Counted from the first letter of the stretch, positions 1-10,741 are shown. The stretch is DNA of 64,000 nt from Lampropedia cohaerens (GCF_001005215.1 NZ_LBNQ01000016.1:1-64000); one strand, 5' to 3'. Program-made: numbers and translations. The notes: generated from the sequence alone by a model not told the origin.

Positions 1-439
1 CGGACAACCGCATCGGCGACGCGCCGATGCTGCCTGAGCTGCTGACGCAGCTCCCGGCGACTGAAGCCGTGGCGACGGTGAGCGGCGATGGTGCCTATGA
101 CACCAAGGCCTGTCATGCCGCGATTGCGGCACGCGGAGCCGCCGCCGTGATCCCGACCCGCAAGAATGCGCAGACCTGGAAAGGCAGCAGCGCGGGCGTC
201 GAGGCTCGCAACGAAACCTTGCGATCAACCCGGCACCTGGGCCGGACGATCTGGAAGAAATGGAGTGGTTACCACCGGCGCAGCGCCTGGTGGAAACCAA
301 GATGGGTTGCTTCAAGTTGCTGGGCGAGCGGGTCATGGCCCGAGATTTCGACCGCCAGGTGACGCAGCTTCAGGTGCGCGCGGCGATCCTGAACCAGTTC
401 ACGCGCTTGGGCACGCCACACACGATACGTGTGTCCTGA
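1..439 (+). pseudogene. IS5-family transposase, C-terminal part, frameshifted
   Basis: The fragment enters the window in frame from base 3 and encodes the C-terminal half of a DDE transposase. The second catalytic Asp lies in a SGDGAYDTK context. The frame runs through a conserved RTIWKKWSGYHRRS block and is lost around 275-287. It then continues one frame over with LVETKMGCFKLLGERV, which carries the third catalytic Glu and the KMGxFK block typical of IS5 proteins, and stops at 437-439. A single indel therefore separates two recognisable halves. Either the copy is dead, or it would need programmed frameshifting. I see no slippery A-rich or T-rich heptamer at the junction, so decay is more likely. 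Confidence 0.85.
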
Positions 440-493
440 GCAGACTGGGGAAAGGGGTAGCTGCGCTCAGTGGGGCAATTGCGCAACAGCGCC
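1..493 (+). mobile_element. Right part of an IS5-family insertion sequence
   Basis: The window opens inside an insertion sequence of the IS5 type. The element appears to end near 493, where the sequence reads, on the minus strand, GGCGCTGTTGCGCAATTGCC. This resembles the GGCTTTGTTGC-type terminal inverted repeats of IS5-family elements. The disrupted LacI reading frame resumes directly after this point, which places the boundary within a few bases. The left end lies outside the window, so target duplication and total length cannot be judged. The transposase is frameshifted, so the copy is probably inactive. Confidence 0.75.
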
Positions 494-494
494 G

Positions 495-665
495 CGCATT
501 GGGAATGTAGCCGGTGGTCCGCACCGCCTGCATCACTTTCTCCACCGTCTTGGGACGGACCAGATGCGGTGCGTTCAGCGCCCTGCTGACCGTCATCGGA
601 GACAGCCCTGCACTGCGGGCGACATCTTCCAGCGTCGGCGCACGAGCTGGCTGGGATTTCTTCAC
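495..665 (-). pseudogene. LacI-family regulator, N-terminal fragment cut by the IS
   Basis: This is the first 57 codons of a LacI/GalR-type repressor. The helix-turn-helix and hinge are intact (TLEDVARSAGLSPMTVSRAL, then a VxxVMQAVRTTGYIPNA helix). The frame stops being LacI-like exactly where the IS end begins, so the effector-binding core has been lost. A GTG start is chosen at 663-665 because AGGGAG sits about 6 nt upstream and the family motif begins right after it. The gene could make only a DNA-binding stub fused to a few IS-encoded residues. Its target operon is not visible here. Confidence 0.75.
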
Positions 666-996
666 TGCAGACTCCCTCGAAAAATCGGCCAACTCGTTCT
701 CATAGTGCTCATCATCTCGGGGCGATAGCCAGCATCGCATTACACGAATGCACAAGTGTAGCGACCTGCCACGTTACTCCAGATGCCCGTGGATGCACCT
801 TACCCATTTCCTGGAATCTGTTCACGACCCTGTCATGTAGCGCGCTGCCACTGGCGGCATCCGCCCCGCAAGGGCGCACCCATCCATGCTGTGCTGCGGA
901 CGCACAAAAGAGAACCCCGGCCCAAAAGGTCCGGGGTTCTCTGTTTCGCCGAACCCGTCCGATGGGACGGGTTCATGGTGCGATCGCAGGTGCTGC
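666..996. other. Intergenic stretch between lacI fragment and groEL
   Basis: The 331-bp gap contains the groEL terminator at its right side. The rest (666-900) would hold the promoter of the interrupted lacI gene and shows no convincing coding frame or RNA gene. Confidence 0.6.
905..942 (-). terminator. Intrinsic terminator of groES-groEL
   Basis: There is a 12-bp perfect stem (agagaaccccgg at 909-920 pairing with 931-942) with a 10-nt loop. On the minus strand it is followed by TTTTG. It lies 55 bp after the groEL stop. Confidence 0.85.
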
Positions 997-2661
<1,665 letters not shown>

Positions 2662-2769
2662 TTACAGGGGAGATGCCCGGTCGGGCCATTGCGCCTGACA
2701 GGCGCGGGCAGACCGAATCCGGATAGCAACTCGAAATACGGGAAAACCAGCGAAAATGCTCCGGCCGGT

Positions 2770-3060
2770 TTACTTCTCGACGATGGCCAGGATGTCGTCT
2801 TCCTTGAGCACCAGCACTTCTTCGCCATCGACCTTGACGGTCTGGCCTGCGTACTTGCCAAACAGCACGCGGTCGCCGACCTTCACGTCCGGCTTGATTT
2901 GCTCACCATTGTCCTTACGCTTGCCGGGACCGACTGCCAGCACTTCGCCCTGGTCAGGTTTTTCTGCAGCGTTATCGGGGATCACAATGCCGGCGGCAGT
3001 CTTGGTTTCGTTTTCCAGACGCTTGACGATCACACGATCGTGCAGAGGACGCAATGCCAT
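2770..3060 (-). CDS. groES: Co-chaperonin GroES (10 kDa)
   Basis: Heptameric lid of the GroEL chamber. The protein has 96 residues and starts [14 protein letters not shown], with the mobile loop around residues 17-34 ([16 protein letters not shown]) and the [11 protein letters not shown] strand. The longer upstream frame is not used: ATG 3060 has an AGGAGAGAAAC ribosome binding site directly before it and matches the family N-terminus. It is the first gene of the groES-groEL operon and lies about 120 bp downstream of a perfect CIRCE operator. Confidence 0.99.
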   Translation of the reverse strand: MALRPLHDRVIVKRLENETKTAAGIVIPDNAAEKPDQGEVLAVGPGKRKDNGEQIKPDVKVGDRVLFGKYAGQTVKVDGEEVLVLKEDDILAIVEK

Positions 3061-3182
3061 GTTTCTCTCCTGAGAATAGTGAAAATGGGTTGAACAATGA
3101 ACCGCCCGAGCGGCAAGCGCGGCCCGGGCGCATTGGCTGGCAAGTGCTTCGAGAGCCTTGGCGCCTCGGCAAACCGTCTCTG

Positions 3183-3209
3183 TTAGCACTCACCCGCAAC
3201 GAGTGCTAA
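3183..3209. promoter_or_regulatory. CIRCE operator (HrcA binding site)
   Basis: A perfect inverted repeat, TTAGCACTC-N9-GAGTGCTAA, identical to the CIRCE consensus bound by the heat-shock repressor HrcA. It overlaps the -10 region of the groES promoter, so HrcA binding should block initiation. Confidence 0.97.
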
Positions 3210-3236
3210 TGATACGAGGGATTTCGGCAGTTTCAA
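3209..3236 (-). promoter_or_regulatory. groES-groEL promoter
   Basis: On the minus strand TTGAAA (3236-3231) and TATCAT (3214-3209) are separated by 16 nt, a good sigma-70 pair. The -35 also reads CTTGAAA, the sigma-32 form, but a CCCCAT-type -10 at the right distance is poor (CCCTCGTAT only 10 nt away). Control is therefore inferred to be mainly sigma-70 plus HrcA. Confidence 0.65.
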
Positions 3237-3288
3237 GACCATGGCACAAAAAAATCCCTGCGCATGGTCATGCACGCACATTGCGCCA

Positions 3289-4332
3289 TCAGGCGCTCGC
3301 GGAAAGCCCAGGCAATTGCAGCAGTTGCGCCAGGATGGCGATGGCGATGACCGCCGGCTGCTTGGCTGTGACGCCGGAGATCCCCAGCGGGCAGACCAGC
3401 CGCTGCAACTGTGCCTGCGTATAGCCGCGGGTGCGCAAGCGCTGCTCGAAACTCCTGCGTTTGGTGGCCGACCCGATCAGGCCGAGAAACGCAAAGTCGC
3501 CGCGGTCCAGCACTGCCCGGGTCAGCGCAAAGTCCAGCGCGTGGTTGTGGGTCAGGATGAGATAGGCCGCCCCGGCTGGCAGCGCCTTCACCTCGGCCAC
3601 GACGTCATCGCTGGGGTGCGGCACCACATTGCCGGGCCATTGCGATGGAAACTGATCGGCACGCTCATCGAACCAGTGCACTTGCAGGGGCAGCCCCTGC
3701 GCCGCCCGCACAATGGCGCGACCCACGTGCCCGGCCCCGAACAGCGCCACGGCCTGCACCTGGGGCACGAAATGCTCCTCCAGCCAGTAGTCGGTGCCGG
3801 CTTTATCCTCCGAGCCCCAGGCAAGCTGCAGGGCTTCCGGCGCTTCATGTGCTGGATGCCGCTGCTCTGCGGAGCATGAAGCGACCCGACGCTGCTCCAG
3901 CGTGGTGCCGCACAGCAGTTCCCGGCCTGCCTGCGTATAGCGCCCCAGGCGCACCAGTGTCTGTCCCGCCGCGCCCTGTCCCAAGCGAATGCTGTGTTGC
4001 ACCCATGGCAGATCCGCCGAATCCACACACTCGAACAGCAGCTCCACGGCGCCACCACAGCATTGGCCCAGGCTGGCACCCAGCGCATAGCGTTGCACGC
4101 GCCACTGCGCGCTATGCCCAGCGCCGTATTCGGCCAGGCAGTCTCGCGCCTGCGCAATGGCCTGCAGTTCAAGATGCCCGCCACCAATGGTGTCAAACAC
4201 CGCCCGGGCGGTGACCAGCATGCGTGCCCCAGCGTTGCGCGGCACCGATCCACGCGTGGCCACCACGGTGACCAGCACAGCGGCCTCGCCACGCAGCAGT
4301 GCGGCGTGCAAGGGCATCAGCCATTCGGGCAT
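3289..4332 (-). CDS. xdhC: XdhC-family molybdenum cofactor chaperone
   Basis: XdhC proteins bind and help sulfurate the molybdenum cofactor before insertion into xanthine dehydrogenase-type enzymes. The 347-residue protein shows the N-terminal XdhC/CoxI block (ATRGSVPRNAGARMLV, then IGGGHLELQAI). A C-terminal Rossmann domain follows (LFGAGHVGRAIVRA) with the conserved SATKRRSFEQRL and CPLGISGVTAKQPAVIA segments. ATG 4332 is chosen because GGAGGCTGC precedes it and homologues start with a short helix here. The longer upstream frame is not supported. No xdhA/xdhB lies in the window, so its client enzyme is encoded elsewhere. It is divergent from lnt. Confidence 0.9.
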   Translation of the reverse strand: MPEWLMPLHAALLRGEAAVLVTVVATRGSVPRNAGARMLVTARAVFDTIGGGHLELQAIAQARDCLAEYGAGHSAQWRVQRYALGASLGQCCGGAVELLFECVDSADLPWVQHSIRLGQGAAGQTLVRLGRYTQAGRELLCGTTLEQRRVASCSAEQRHPAHEAPEALQLAWGSEDKAGTDYWLEEHFVPQVQAVALFGAGHVGRAIVRAAQGLPLQVHWFDERADQFPSQWPGNVVPHPSDDVVAEVKALPAGAAYLILTHNHALDFALTRAVLDRGDFAFLGLIGSATKRRSFEQRLRTRGYTQAQLQRLVCPLGISGVTAKQPAVIAIAILAQLLQLPGLSASA

Positions 4333-4532
4333 GCAGCCTCCTGCGGCCAACTTGTTGCGATTTGGATGACAAACAAAAACAGCATGGTCCAGCAAAGTAA
4401 AGCCAACGGGCCAGCACGCAAGCAGAAGCCGTGCCATGCGCTGCAGCGCCGCGCGCATTGTGCGCCATGGCGTTGCGGCAGCGCCGCAGTCAGCCGTTAC
4501 CATCGCAGCTTTGCATCTGCACGCCGTCCATC

Positions 4533-6218
4533 ATGTCCACCCTGGCCCATGAATTTCGCTTGATCCGCCTGGAGCGCTGGGCAGCGACCCTATGCCTGCC
4601 GCTGCTGGGCCTGTTGCAGGCGTGGGCGCTGGCCGACGGGCAGGGCCGCGCACACGGTGGCGTGCAGATACTCGCACTGGCAGGCTTTTTCCTGTTTCTC
4701 GACGGCGCGCGATCGCTGCGGCAAGCGGCCTGGCGCGGCTGGTGGTTTGCCACATGGTGGCTCAGCGGCGTGTGTTGGTGGCTGTTCATCTCGATGCATG
4801 TCTATGGCGGTCTGCCCGCACCGCTGGCTGTCGCAGGCGTCGTGGCTTTGGCGGCAGCGCTTGCGCTGTATTACGGCGTCGCCGCCTCGCTGTACTGGTG
4901 GACACGCGGGCTGGGATTCATGGCCAGCGCCCTGCTGTTTGCGGCCTGCTGGACGCTGGCGGAGCTGGCGCGCGGCCAATGGCTGACCGGCTTTCCCTGG
5001 GGCGCCATCGGCTACGCCCATGTCGACAGCCCGCTGGCATGGCTGGCCCGCTGGGCTGGCGTGTATGGCGTCGGCGCCATCGCCGCCGCACTGGCAGCCC
5101 TGCTGGCGCTGTGCGTCGTGGCGGTGCTGGGCTACATTTTCGGCCGATTCATCAGTGCGGCACGCCTGCCGGTCACCGCGCCGCGCATGGTTTCCGCCTA
5201 CGCCTGGCTGGCGGTGCTGCTGGTGGCCATACTAGCTGGCGGGCATTGGCAGCGCGCGCAGTTTGGCGAGGTGGACGCGCAGCTGGCCGCGCGCAAGCCG
5301 GTAACCCTGGCATTGCTGCAGGGCAACATCCCGATCGCAGAGAAATTTGACCCCGGCACCGGCGTGCTGGATTCGCTGCGCTGGTACGGCGAGCAGTTCA
5401 CCCAGCGCAAGGAAGCGCTGGTGATCGCGCCCGAAACGGCCATTCCCGTGCTGCCACAGGATCTGCCCCCGCGTTATCTGGAGATAGTCACTGCGCCCTA
5501 CCGCAGCGGCGATCAGGCCCTGCTGACCGGATTGCCGCTGGGCGACACAGAACGCGGCTACACCAACTCGGTACTGGGCGTGCGACCGGCAGGCGCCGGC
5601 GCGACCGACTCCTCGCCGGTCGACTATGTCTACAGCAAGTCGCACCTCGTGCCGTTTGGCGAGTTCGTGCCACCGCTGTTTCAGTGGTTCAACGACATGA
5701 TGGACATTCCGCTCGACAGCTTCCGGCGCGGCGCGGTGGTGCAGCCCTCATTTGCGTGGCAAGGCGAGCGCTTTGCGCCCAACATCTGCTATGAGGACTT
5801 ATTCGGCGAAGAGCTGGCGCGGCGTTTTTCTGATCCACAGCAGGCGCCGACGGTGCTGGTGAACTTCAGCAACATCGGCTGGTTTGGCGACGGCGCGGTG
5901 ATCGACCAGCACCTGCACATCAGCCGCATGCGCACGCTGGAGCTGGAGCGCCCGATGGTGCGCGCCACCAATACCGGCGCCACAGCCATCATTGACCACC
6001 GTGGCAGGGTCGTGGCCAAGGCACCACGCGCCAGCGTGGCCGTGCTCAGCGGCGCCGTGGTCGGCAACGGCCACGACGGCAGCGCTTCCAGCATCACGCC
6101 CTATGCGCACTGGGCCTCGCGGCTGGGACTGCTGCCGCTGTGGGCGCTGGCACTGCTGACCGTCGCATCCTGCGCCGTTGTCGGCACGCGGCTGCCAAGG
6201 ATGTACCACAGCCGGTGA
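4533..6218 (+). CDS. lnt: Apolipoprotein N-acyltransferase
   Basis: An inner-membrane enzyme that adds the third acyl chain to lipoproteins, the last step of lipoprotein maturation. The 561 residues comprise an N-terminal bundle of hydrophobic helices (about residues 15-255), a nitrilase-fold domain (about 270-525) and a final membrane helix. The catalytic triad is readable as Glu301 (IAPETAIP), Lys369 (YSKSHLVPFGEF) and Cys419 (NICYEDLFGEE). The start at 4533 is chosen over the longer frame because the protein then begins a few residues before the first helix, as in homologues. It stands alone between xdhC (divergent) and slyD (convergent). Confidence 0.96.
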   Translation: MSTLAHEFRLIRLERWAATLCLPLLGLLQAWALADGQGRAHGGVQILALAGFFLFLDGARSLRQAAWRGWWFATWWLSGVCWWLFISMHVYGGLPAPLAVAGVVALAAALALYYGVAASLYWWTRGLGFMASALLFAACWTLAELARGQWLTGFPWGAIGYAHVDSPLAWLARWAGVYGVGAIAAALAALLALCVVAVLGYIFGRFISAARLPVTAPRMVSAYAWLAVLLVAILAGGHWQRAQFGEVDAQLAARKPVTLALLQGNIPIAEKFDPGTGVLDSLRWYGEQFTQRKEALVIAPETAIPVLPQDLPPRYLEIVTAPYRSGDQALLTGLPLGDTERGYTNSVLGVRPAGAGATDSSPVDYVYSKSHLVPFGEFVPPLFQWFNDMMDIPLDSFRRGAVVQPSFAWQGERFAPNICYEDLFGEELARRFSDPQQAPTVLVNFSNIGWFGDGAVIDQHLHISRMRTLELERPMVRATNTGATAIIDHRGRVVAKAPRASVAVLSGAVVGNGHDGSASSITPYAHWASRLGLLPLWALALLTVASCAVVGTRLPRMYHSR

Positions 6219-6263
6219 TGTCACCGACATGGCGCTGCGACGGTGCGCGGCGCCACCGCACCC

Positions 6264-6758
6264 TCAATGGCTGTGGCCATGCTCCCCATGAGCATGCCGA
6301 TGGCGGATCTCTTCCTGCGTGGCAGGCCGCACCGACAGCACGCGCACCACAAAGCGCACATGCTGGCCAGCCAGCGGGTGGTTGCCATCCAGATGCGCCT
6401 GCTGGCCCTTGATCTTGACGACGCGATAGCGCTGCGGCGTCATGCCATCGTCGCCAGGCAGCTGCACCTGTGCGCCAATCTTGGTACCTGCCGGCAGCTC
6501 ACTGCGCGCCACCACGCGCACCAGCCGCTCGTCACGCTCGCCGAAACCGTCCTGTGCGGGGAGATCCACTGTCGTTGCAAATCCTGGCAGCTGCCCCTGC
6601 AGCGCCGCCTCGATCTTGGGCAGGAGGTTGTCGTAGCCACCATGCAGATAGGCCACTTCCTCGGCCTTCGATTGCAGGGGACGCCCTAGGGCGTCATCGA
6701 TGCGGTAGCGGATCGTCACGACGGTATCGGCTTCAACGGGAGATGGCGTTGCGGACAT
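6264..6758 (-). CDS. slyD: FKBP-type peptidyl-prolyl isomerase, SlyD type
   Basis: A cytoplasmic prolyl isomerase and metal-binding chaperone. The 164 residues contain an FKBP half-domain (TVVTIRYRIDDALGRPL, LLPKIEAALQG), the insert-in-flap chaperone loop (about residues 70-125), the return strand (DGNHPLAGQHVRFVVRVLSV) and a His-rich tail (HRHAHGEHGHSH). The tail suggests binding of nickel or similar ions, as known for SlyD. The length is slightly short because the tail is brief. It converges on lnt with a 45-bp gap. Confidence 0.92.
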   Translation of the reverse strand: MSATPSPVEADTVVTIRYRIDDALGRPLQSKAEEVAYLHGGYDNLLPKIEAALQGQLPGFATTVDLPAQDGFGERDERLVRVVARSELPAGTKIGAQVQLPGDDGMTPQRYRVVKIKGQQAHLDGNHPLAGQHVRFVVRVLSVRPATQEEIRHRHAHGEHGHSH

Positions 6759-7122
6759 GCTGGCTCACACAAGAGAAAGGAAGAAACGTCGCCATCCACC
6801 CTGGGGCCGGCTGGCCAACGCGGTCACCCCTGCGGACGCCGCCAATGGTCACAGACCTGCAAGCGCCGCATGTGGCGACAGAAGAGCCCGTAGTGTAGCG
6901 AGGTGGCAGCCTGCGCCAGCAGTGCGGGCAAGGTGCAGAAAGCTCCACCTAATTATTTCTTTTATCGAAACTGTAATGTGATTTTAATGATATTTATCTT
7001 TGAATAAAGGAACATTACAGTCACTGCATGCATCAGGCACCGCCTGGCTTGGTCTGCAAGGTTCGCACAGCGCTGCAGGCCATCAATCCTTTGCATGTGC
7101 ACAATTTCAGGGGAAAGCCATC
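6759..7122. other. Intergenic region with an AT-rich promoter segment
   Basis: A 364-bp gap between slyD (leftward) and a small exported protein (rightward). The stretch 6948-7018 is strikingly AT-rich for this genome and includes several TTTAT/AATGAT runs, so it probably carries the promoter of the rightward gene. No ORF or structured RNA is evident. Confidence 0.5.
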
Positions 7123-7452
7123 ATGACTACATTCAGCAAATCCATTGCCAGAACCCTCGCTGCCATCGCCATCGCAACCGCCGGCGCGGCAGGTGTGCAG
7201 GCACAAACTGCCATGCCCTATGCGGGCGAACAACCGCGGGCCTCGGACTTCGACGCCCGCCCGACTGTCGGCACGCCGGCAGACCGCGCGGCCGTCCATC
7301 AGGCAGCGGTGGAGGCCATTGCCAATGGGCGCCTGCGCGATGCACCCGTGTTCGCTGCGCAGCCCGCGCAGACGGGCGCCTCGCTCACCCGCGAGCAGGT
7401 GCATCAGAAGGCCGTGCGCGCCGTCAAGGACGGCACCCTGTCCGTCGGCTGA
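7123..7452 (+). CDS. Small exported protein, DUF4148-like
   Basis: A 109-residue protein with a clear Sec signal peptide (MTTFSKSIARTLAAIAIATA, cleavage likely after VQAQ at about residue 27). The mature part is about 80 residues. It contains two related helical segments of the form DRAAVHQAAVEAIANGRL and EQVHQKAVRAVKDGTL. This resembles the short DUF4148 periplasmic proteins that are abundant in Burkholderiales and have no known role. ATG 7123 has a GGGGAAAGC element upstream, whereas the longer frame from 7000 would bury the signal peptide. It ends before a strong bidirectional terminator. Confidence 0.75.
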   Translation: MTTFSKSIARTLAAIAIATAGAAGVQAQTAMPYAGEQPRASDFDARPTVGTPADRAAVHQAAVEAIANGRLRDAPVFAAQPAQTGASLTREQVHQKAVRAVKDGTLSVG

Positions 7453-7504
7453 CGCCTTTTCGGGCCTGCCGCCCCGGGTCCTGGCCCTAGCAGGCTCGAG
7501 CAAC

Positions 7505-7545
7505 AAAAAGCCCGCCAAGCGCACGCCTGGCGGGCTTTTTTTTTC
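7505..7545. terminator. Bidirectional intrinsic terminator
   Basis: AAAAAGCCCGCCA and TGGCGGGCTTTTT pair around a 10-nt loop, with A- and T-runs on both sides. It serves the DUF4148-like gene on the plus strand and topB on the minus strand. Confidence 0.93.
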
Positions 7546-7568
7546 ACGAAACAGGCCTGCGCGCGCCC

Positions 7569-10520
7569 CTATTGCAGGTGCGCCCCCAGCTTGCCAGCCA
7601 GCTCGAACATGCCCACACGGTCCGCCCCCAGCACCGCGCGCAGCTTGTCATCGGCAACGATGGTGCGCTTGTTACTCGGATCTTGCAGATTGTTCGCCTT
7701 GATGTAGTCCCACAGCTTCTTCATGGCCTCGGTGCGGGCCACGGGTGCCTCGCCGATGACCGCTGCCAGTGCTGCGCTGGGCTTCTTGCCCGCAGCCGGC
7801 TTGCGGGCCGTCTTTTTCGCGGCCGCAGCCTTGACCGTGGTCTTGCTGGCGGCCTTTGCGGGGGTTTTGGTTGCGGTCTTGCCTGCCGCTGCAGCGCCAA
7901 AGCGGCCGCGCGCGGGTTTGCCTCCTTCGCGGGGCTCGAACGCAAAATTGACCTTGCCAGCTTGCGCATCCCACACCAGGCGGGCCTTGAACGGGCGGCG
8001 CGTGCGGTTGGAGATGAACTTGTCGAGCACGTCGGTCTGGCCCTCGGCCAGCAGCTTGCGCATCTGCTCGGGCTCGATGGGCTGCTGCAAGATAACCTTG
8101 GCGACCTTGAAGGTGCTGGTGGGCTTGGGATTTTGCGCGGTGGGCACCGCCAGCTCGCTCACGTAGCTGTTGCCCCACTCATAGACCATGCCCTCATCCG
8201 CGGGAGACTTGCCCAGCGGCTGCTGACCGCTGAAATCGGCCAGCTCGCCATCGCCCTCCTGGCGCTTGTCATCGCCAAAGTCGAACTCCAGCTTGAGCAG
8301 CTTGCCGTCCTCGGCAGGCACGAGCGTCAGCTCAGCAGTAAATGGCCAGCCAGCCTTGGAGCGAAAGCCCTCCAGCGGGCCGATGCGCCGCTGGCGCACC
8401 AGCTGTTCGGCCTCCTCGACGGAGAAAGTGCGTCCGCCCGGCGATTTCGTGAAGGAAAAGCCGCAGCCTTCGCTGGCGCCGTCCTGGCCCGCGCAGGCAT
8501 AGCGGCGATAGTTCTCCTTGACAACACCGCCACAGCAGGGGCACGGTGTCGCCAGCGTCGCATAGTCGCCGGGAATGGTGTCGCGGTCATACTCCTTGGC
8601 CTTGCGCACAATGCGCTCGGTCATCGCGGCGATGTCGGCCATGAAGGCTTCGCGGCTGAGCTTGCCTTTTTCGATCAGGTTGAGCTTGTACTCCCAGTCG
8701 CCGGTCAACTCGGGGCGGGAGAGTTCCTGCACCTGTAGCCCGCGCAGCAGCGTCATGAGCTGAAATGCCTTGGGGGTGGGAATGAGCTCGCGCCCCTCGC
8801 GCAGCATGTACTTCTCATTCAGCAGCCCCTCGATGATGGCCGCGCGCGTCGCTGGCGTGCCCAGACCCTTTTCCTGCATGGCAGCGCGCAGCTCCTCATC
8901 CTCGACCTGCTTGCCGGCGCTTTCCATGGCGCCCAGCAGCGTCGCTTCGCTGTAGCGCGCCGGAGGGCGGGTCTTGAGTGCCTTGACTTCGGCTGCATCG
9001 GTCTGCACCGTCTCGCCAGGCTGCACCGGCACCAGCGACTTGCCCTTGTCGCCTGCCTTGCCGTCCTTGTCGGTCGCGATCTCGCTGTCGGCGTCCTTGC
9101 CGTAGATGGCGAGCCAGCCGGGCTTGACGAGGACCTTGCCCTCGCTCTTGAAGTGCTGCACCGGCGTGGGCAGCGACGGCGTGGGGATCGTGGTGATGCG
9201 GGTGGTCACCAGGTATTCCGCGCTCGGATAGAACACCGCCATGAAGCGGCGCGTGACGAGGTCATAAATCTTCTGCTCGGCATCGGACAGGCCCGACGGC
9301 GGCTGCGTCGTGGGGATGATCGCAAAGTGATCGCTGACCTTGCTGTCATCGAAGATGCGCTTGCTCGGCTTGATGTAGCCGCGCTCCAGGGCGTGGGCCG
9401 CATGCGGTGCCAGATGCCCCAGGCGGCTGTGCGAAAGCGCGCGGAAGGTGTCCTGCGCAACGTTCAGGTAGTCCTGCGGCAGGTAGCGCGAGTCGGTCCG
9501 CGGATAGGTCAGCGCCTTGTGCCGCTCGTACAGCGCCTGCGCCAGCGCCAGCGTGGTCTTGGCCGAAAAACCGAACTTGCCGTTGGCCTCGCGCTGCAGG
9601 CTGGTGAGATCAAACAGCAGCGGGCTAGCCTGCGTGGTCGGCTTGGCCTGCTCCTGCACCGTGCCGCTTTGGTGCAGCACGGCCTGGGCGATGGCGCGCG
9701 CGTGCTGCTCCTCCCAGATGCGTTCGGCACGGGCGTGCTCGTCCTCGCCCTTCTTGAAGGCGGGATCGAACCAGCGCCCGGAATACTGGCCGGCCTGCAC
9801 GGCAAAGTCGGCATGGATTTCCCAGTAATCGCGGCTGACGAACTTGCGGATCTGCTCCTCGCGCTCGACCACCAGCGACAGTGTGGGCGTCTGCACGCGC
9901 CCGACGGTGGTGAGAAAAAAGCCACCGTCGCGGGAGTTGAAGGCCGTCATCGCCCGCGTGCCATTGATGCCAACCAGCCAGTCGGCTTCAGAGCGGCTGC
10001 GCGCGGCATCGGCCAGGCCACGCATCTGCGCGTCGCTGCGCAGGTTCTCGAAGCCTTCACGGATGGCTTGCGGCGTCATCGACTGCAGCCAAAGGCGCTT
10101 GACCGGCTTGCCCAGCGGCTGGCGCTTGCCGCCCTTGACAGGGCCGGCGTACTGCTCGATCAGGCGGAAGATCAGCTCCCCCTCACGCCCCGCATCGCAG
10201 GCGTTGATGAGCTCGGTCACATCGGGGCGGCGCGCGAGCTTGGTCACCGCGTTCAGACGCGACTTGGTCTTCTCCACCGGCTTGAGGTCGAAATGCGGCG
10301 GAATGACCGGCAGATTGGCAAAGCTCCACTTGCCGCGCTTGACATCGAACTCCTCGGGCGCCTGGATCTCGACCAGGTGACCGACGGCGCTGGTGACGAT
10401 GTAGCGCTCGTTCTCGAAATATTCATCATGCTTGCTGAATGCACCTGCCACCGGCGTGAGTGCGCGGACGATGTCCTGCGCCACCGATGGTTTTTCAGCA
10501 ATGACCAGGGATTTGGACAT
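7569..10520 (-). CDS. topB: DNA topoisomerase III with a C-terminal SWIB domain
   Basis: A type IA topoisomerase that decatenates DNA. The Toprim domain is at residues 1-155 (SLVIAEKPSVAQDI, ACDAGREGELIFR). The catalytic Tyr339 lies in ALTYPRTDSRYLP. A cysteine-rich zinc ribbon follows the core (PCPCCGGVV...GCGFSF). An Ala/Lys-rich linker (about residues 870-925) leads to a SWIB/MDM2-like domain (EAMKKLWDYIKANNLQ, then VGMFELAGKLGAHL). At 983 residues it is far longer than E. coli TopB (about 650), because of the zinc region and the SWIB tail. SWIB tails on topoisomerases are known from Chlamydia TopA and some beta-proteobacteria. ATG 10520 gives the canonical MSKSLVIAEKPS start. Confidence 0.96.
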   Translation of the reverse strand: MSKSLVIAEKPSVAQDIVRALTPVAGAFSKHDEYFENERYIVTSAVGHLVEIQAPEEFDVKRGKWSFANLPVIPPHFDLKPVEKTKSRLNAVTKLARRPDVTELINACDAGREGELIFRLIEQYAGPVKGGKRQPLGKPVKRLWLQSMTPQAIREGFENLRSDAQMRGLADAARSRSEADWLVGINGTRAMTAFNSRDGGFFLTTVGRVQTPTLSLVVEREEQIRKFVSRDYWEIHADFAVQAGQYSGRWFDPAFKKGEDEHARAERIWEEQHARAIAQAVLHQSGTVQEQAKPTTQASPLLFDLTSLQREANGKFGFSAKTTLALAQALYERHKALTYPRTDSRYLPQDYLNVAQDTFRALSHSRLGHLAPHAAHALERGYIKPSKRIFDDSKVSDHFAIIPTTQPPSGLSDAEQKIYDLVTRRFMAVFYPSAEYLVTTRITTIPTPSLPTPVQHFKSEGKVLVKPGWLAIYGKDADSEIATDKDGKAGDKGKSLVPVQPGETVQTDAAEVKALKTRPPARYSEATLLGAMESAGKQVEDEELRAAMQEKGLGTPATRAAIIEGLLNEKYMLREGRELIPTPKAFQLMTLLRGLQVQELSRPELTGDWEYKLNLIEKGKLSREAFMADIAAMTERIVRKAKEYDRDTIPGDYATLATPCPCCGGVVKENYRRYACAGQDGASEGCGFSFTKSPGGRTFSVEEAEQLVRQRRIGPLEGFRSKAGWPFTAELTLVPAEDGKLLKLEFDFGDDKRQEGDGELADFSGQQPLGKSPADEGMVYEWGNSYVSELAVPTAQNPKPTSTFKVAKVILQQPIEPEQMRKLLAEGQTDVLDKFISNRTRRPFKARLVWDAQAGKVNFAFEPREGGKPARGRFGAAAAGKTATKTPAKAASKTTVKAAAAKKTARKPAAGKKPSAALAAVIGEAPVARTEAMKKLWDYIKANNLQDPSNKRTIVADDKLRAVLGADRVGMFELAGKLGAHLQ

Positions 10521-10741
10521 TCTTTAGGGTTTCCGGGGAAATCTGGGAGCTCCGCACAGCGCAATGCATACGCGGCCCCCTGGTATTGGATCGATGAGCC
10601 ACAGCGCGCAGCGCAGCCGCAGCGCCGTTGTCCAGCCCTACAATCGCACCAGCGCAACGCGTACTTCGACACCGGGCCACCATGGCCGGAACGCACACGC
10701 ACTGTCGCTTCCTTTTTATAAATTAACAGAAGTTTGCAGCC

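Noticed and set aside
3212..3237. Full sigma-32 promoter for groES
   Set aside because: CTTGAAA is present but the -10 CCCCAT element is missing at the required distance. The sigma-70 pair plus CIRCE explains the region better.
6948..7020. Possible small RNA in the AT-rich block before the DUF4148-like gene
   Set aside because: No hairpin-plus-T-run terminator and no conserved fold could be seen; ordinary promoter DNA is simpler.
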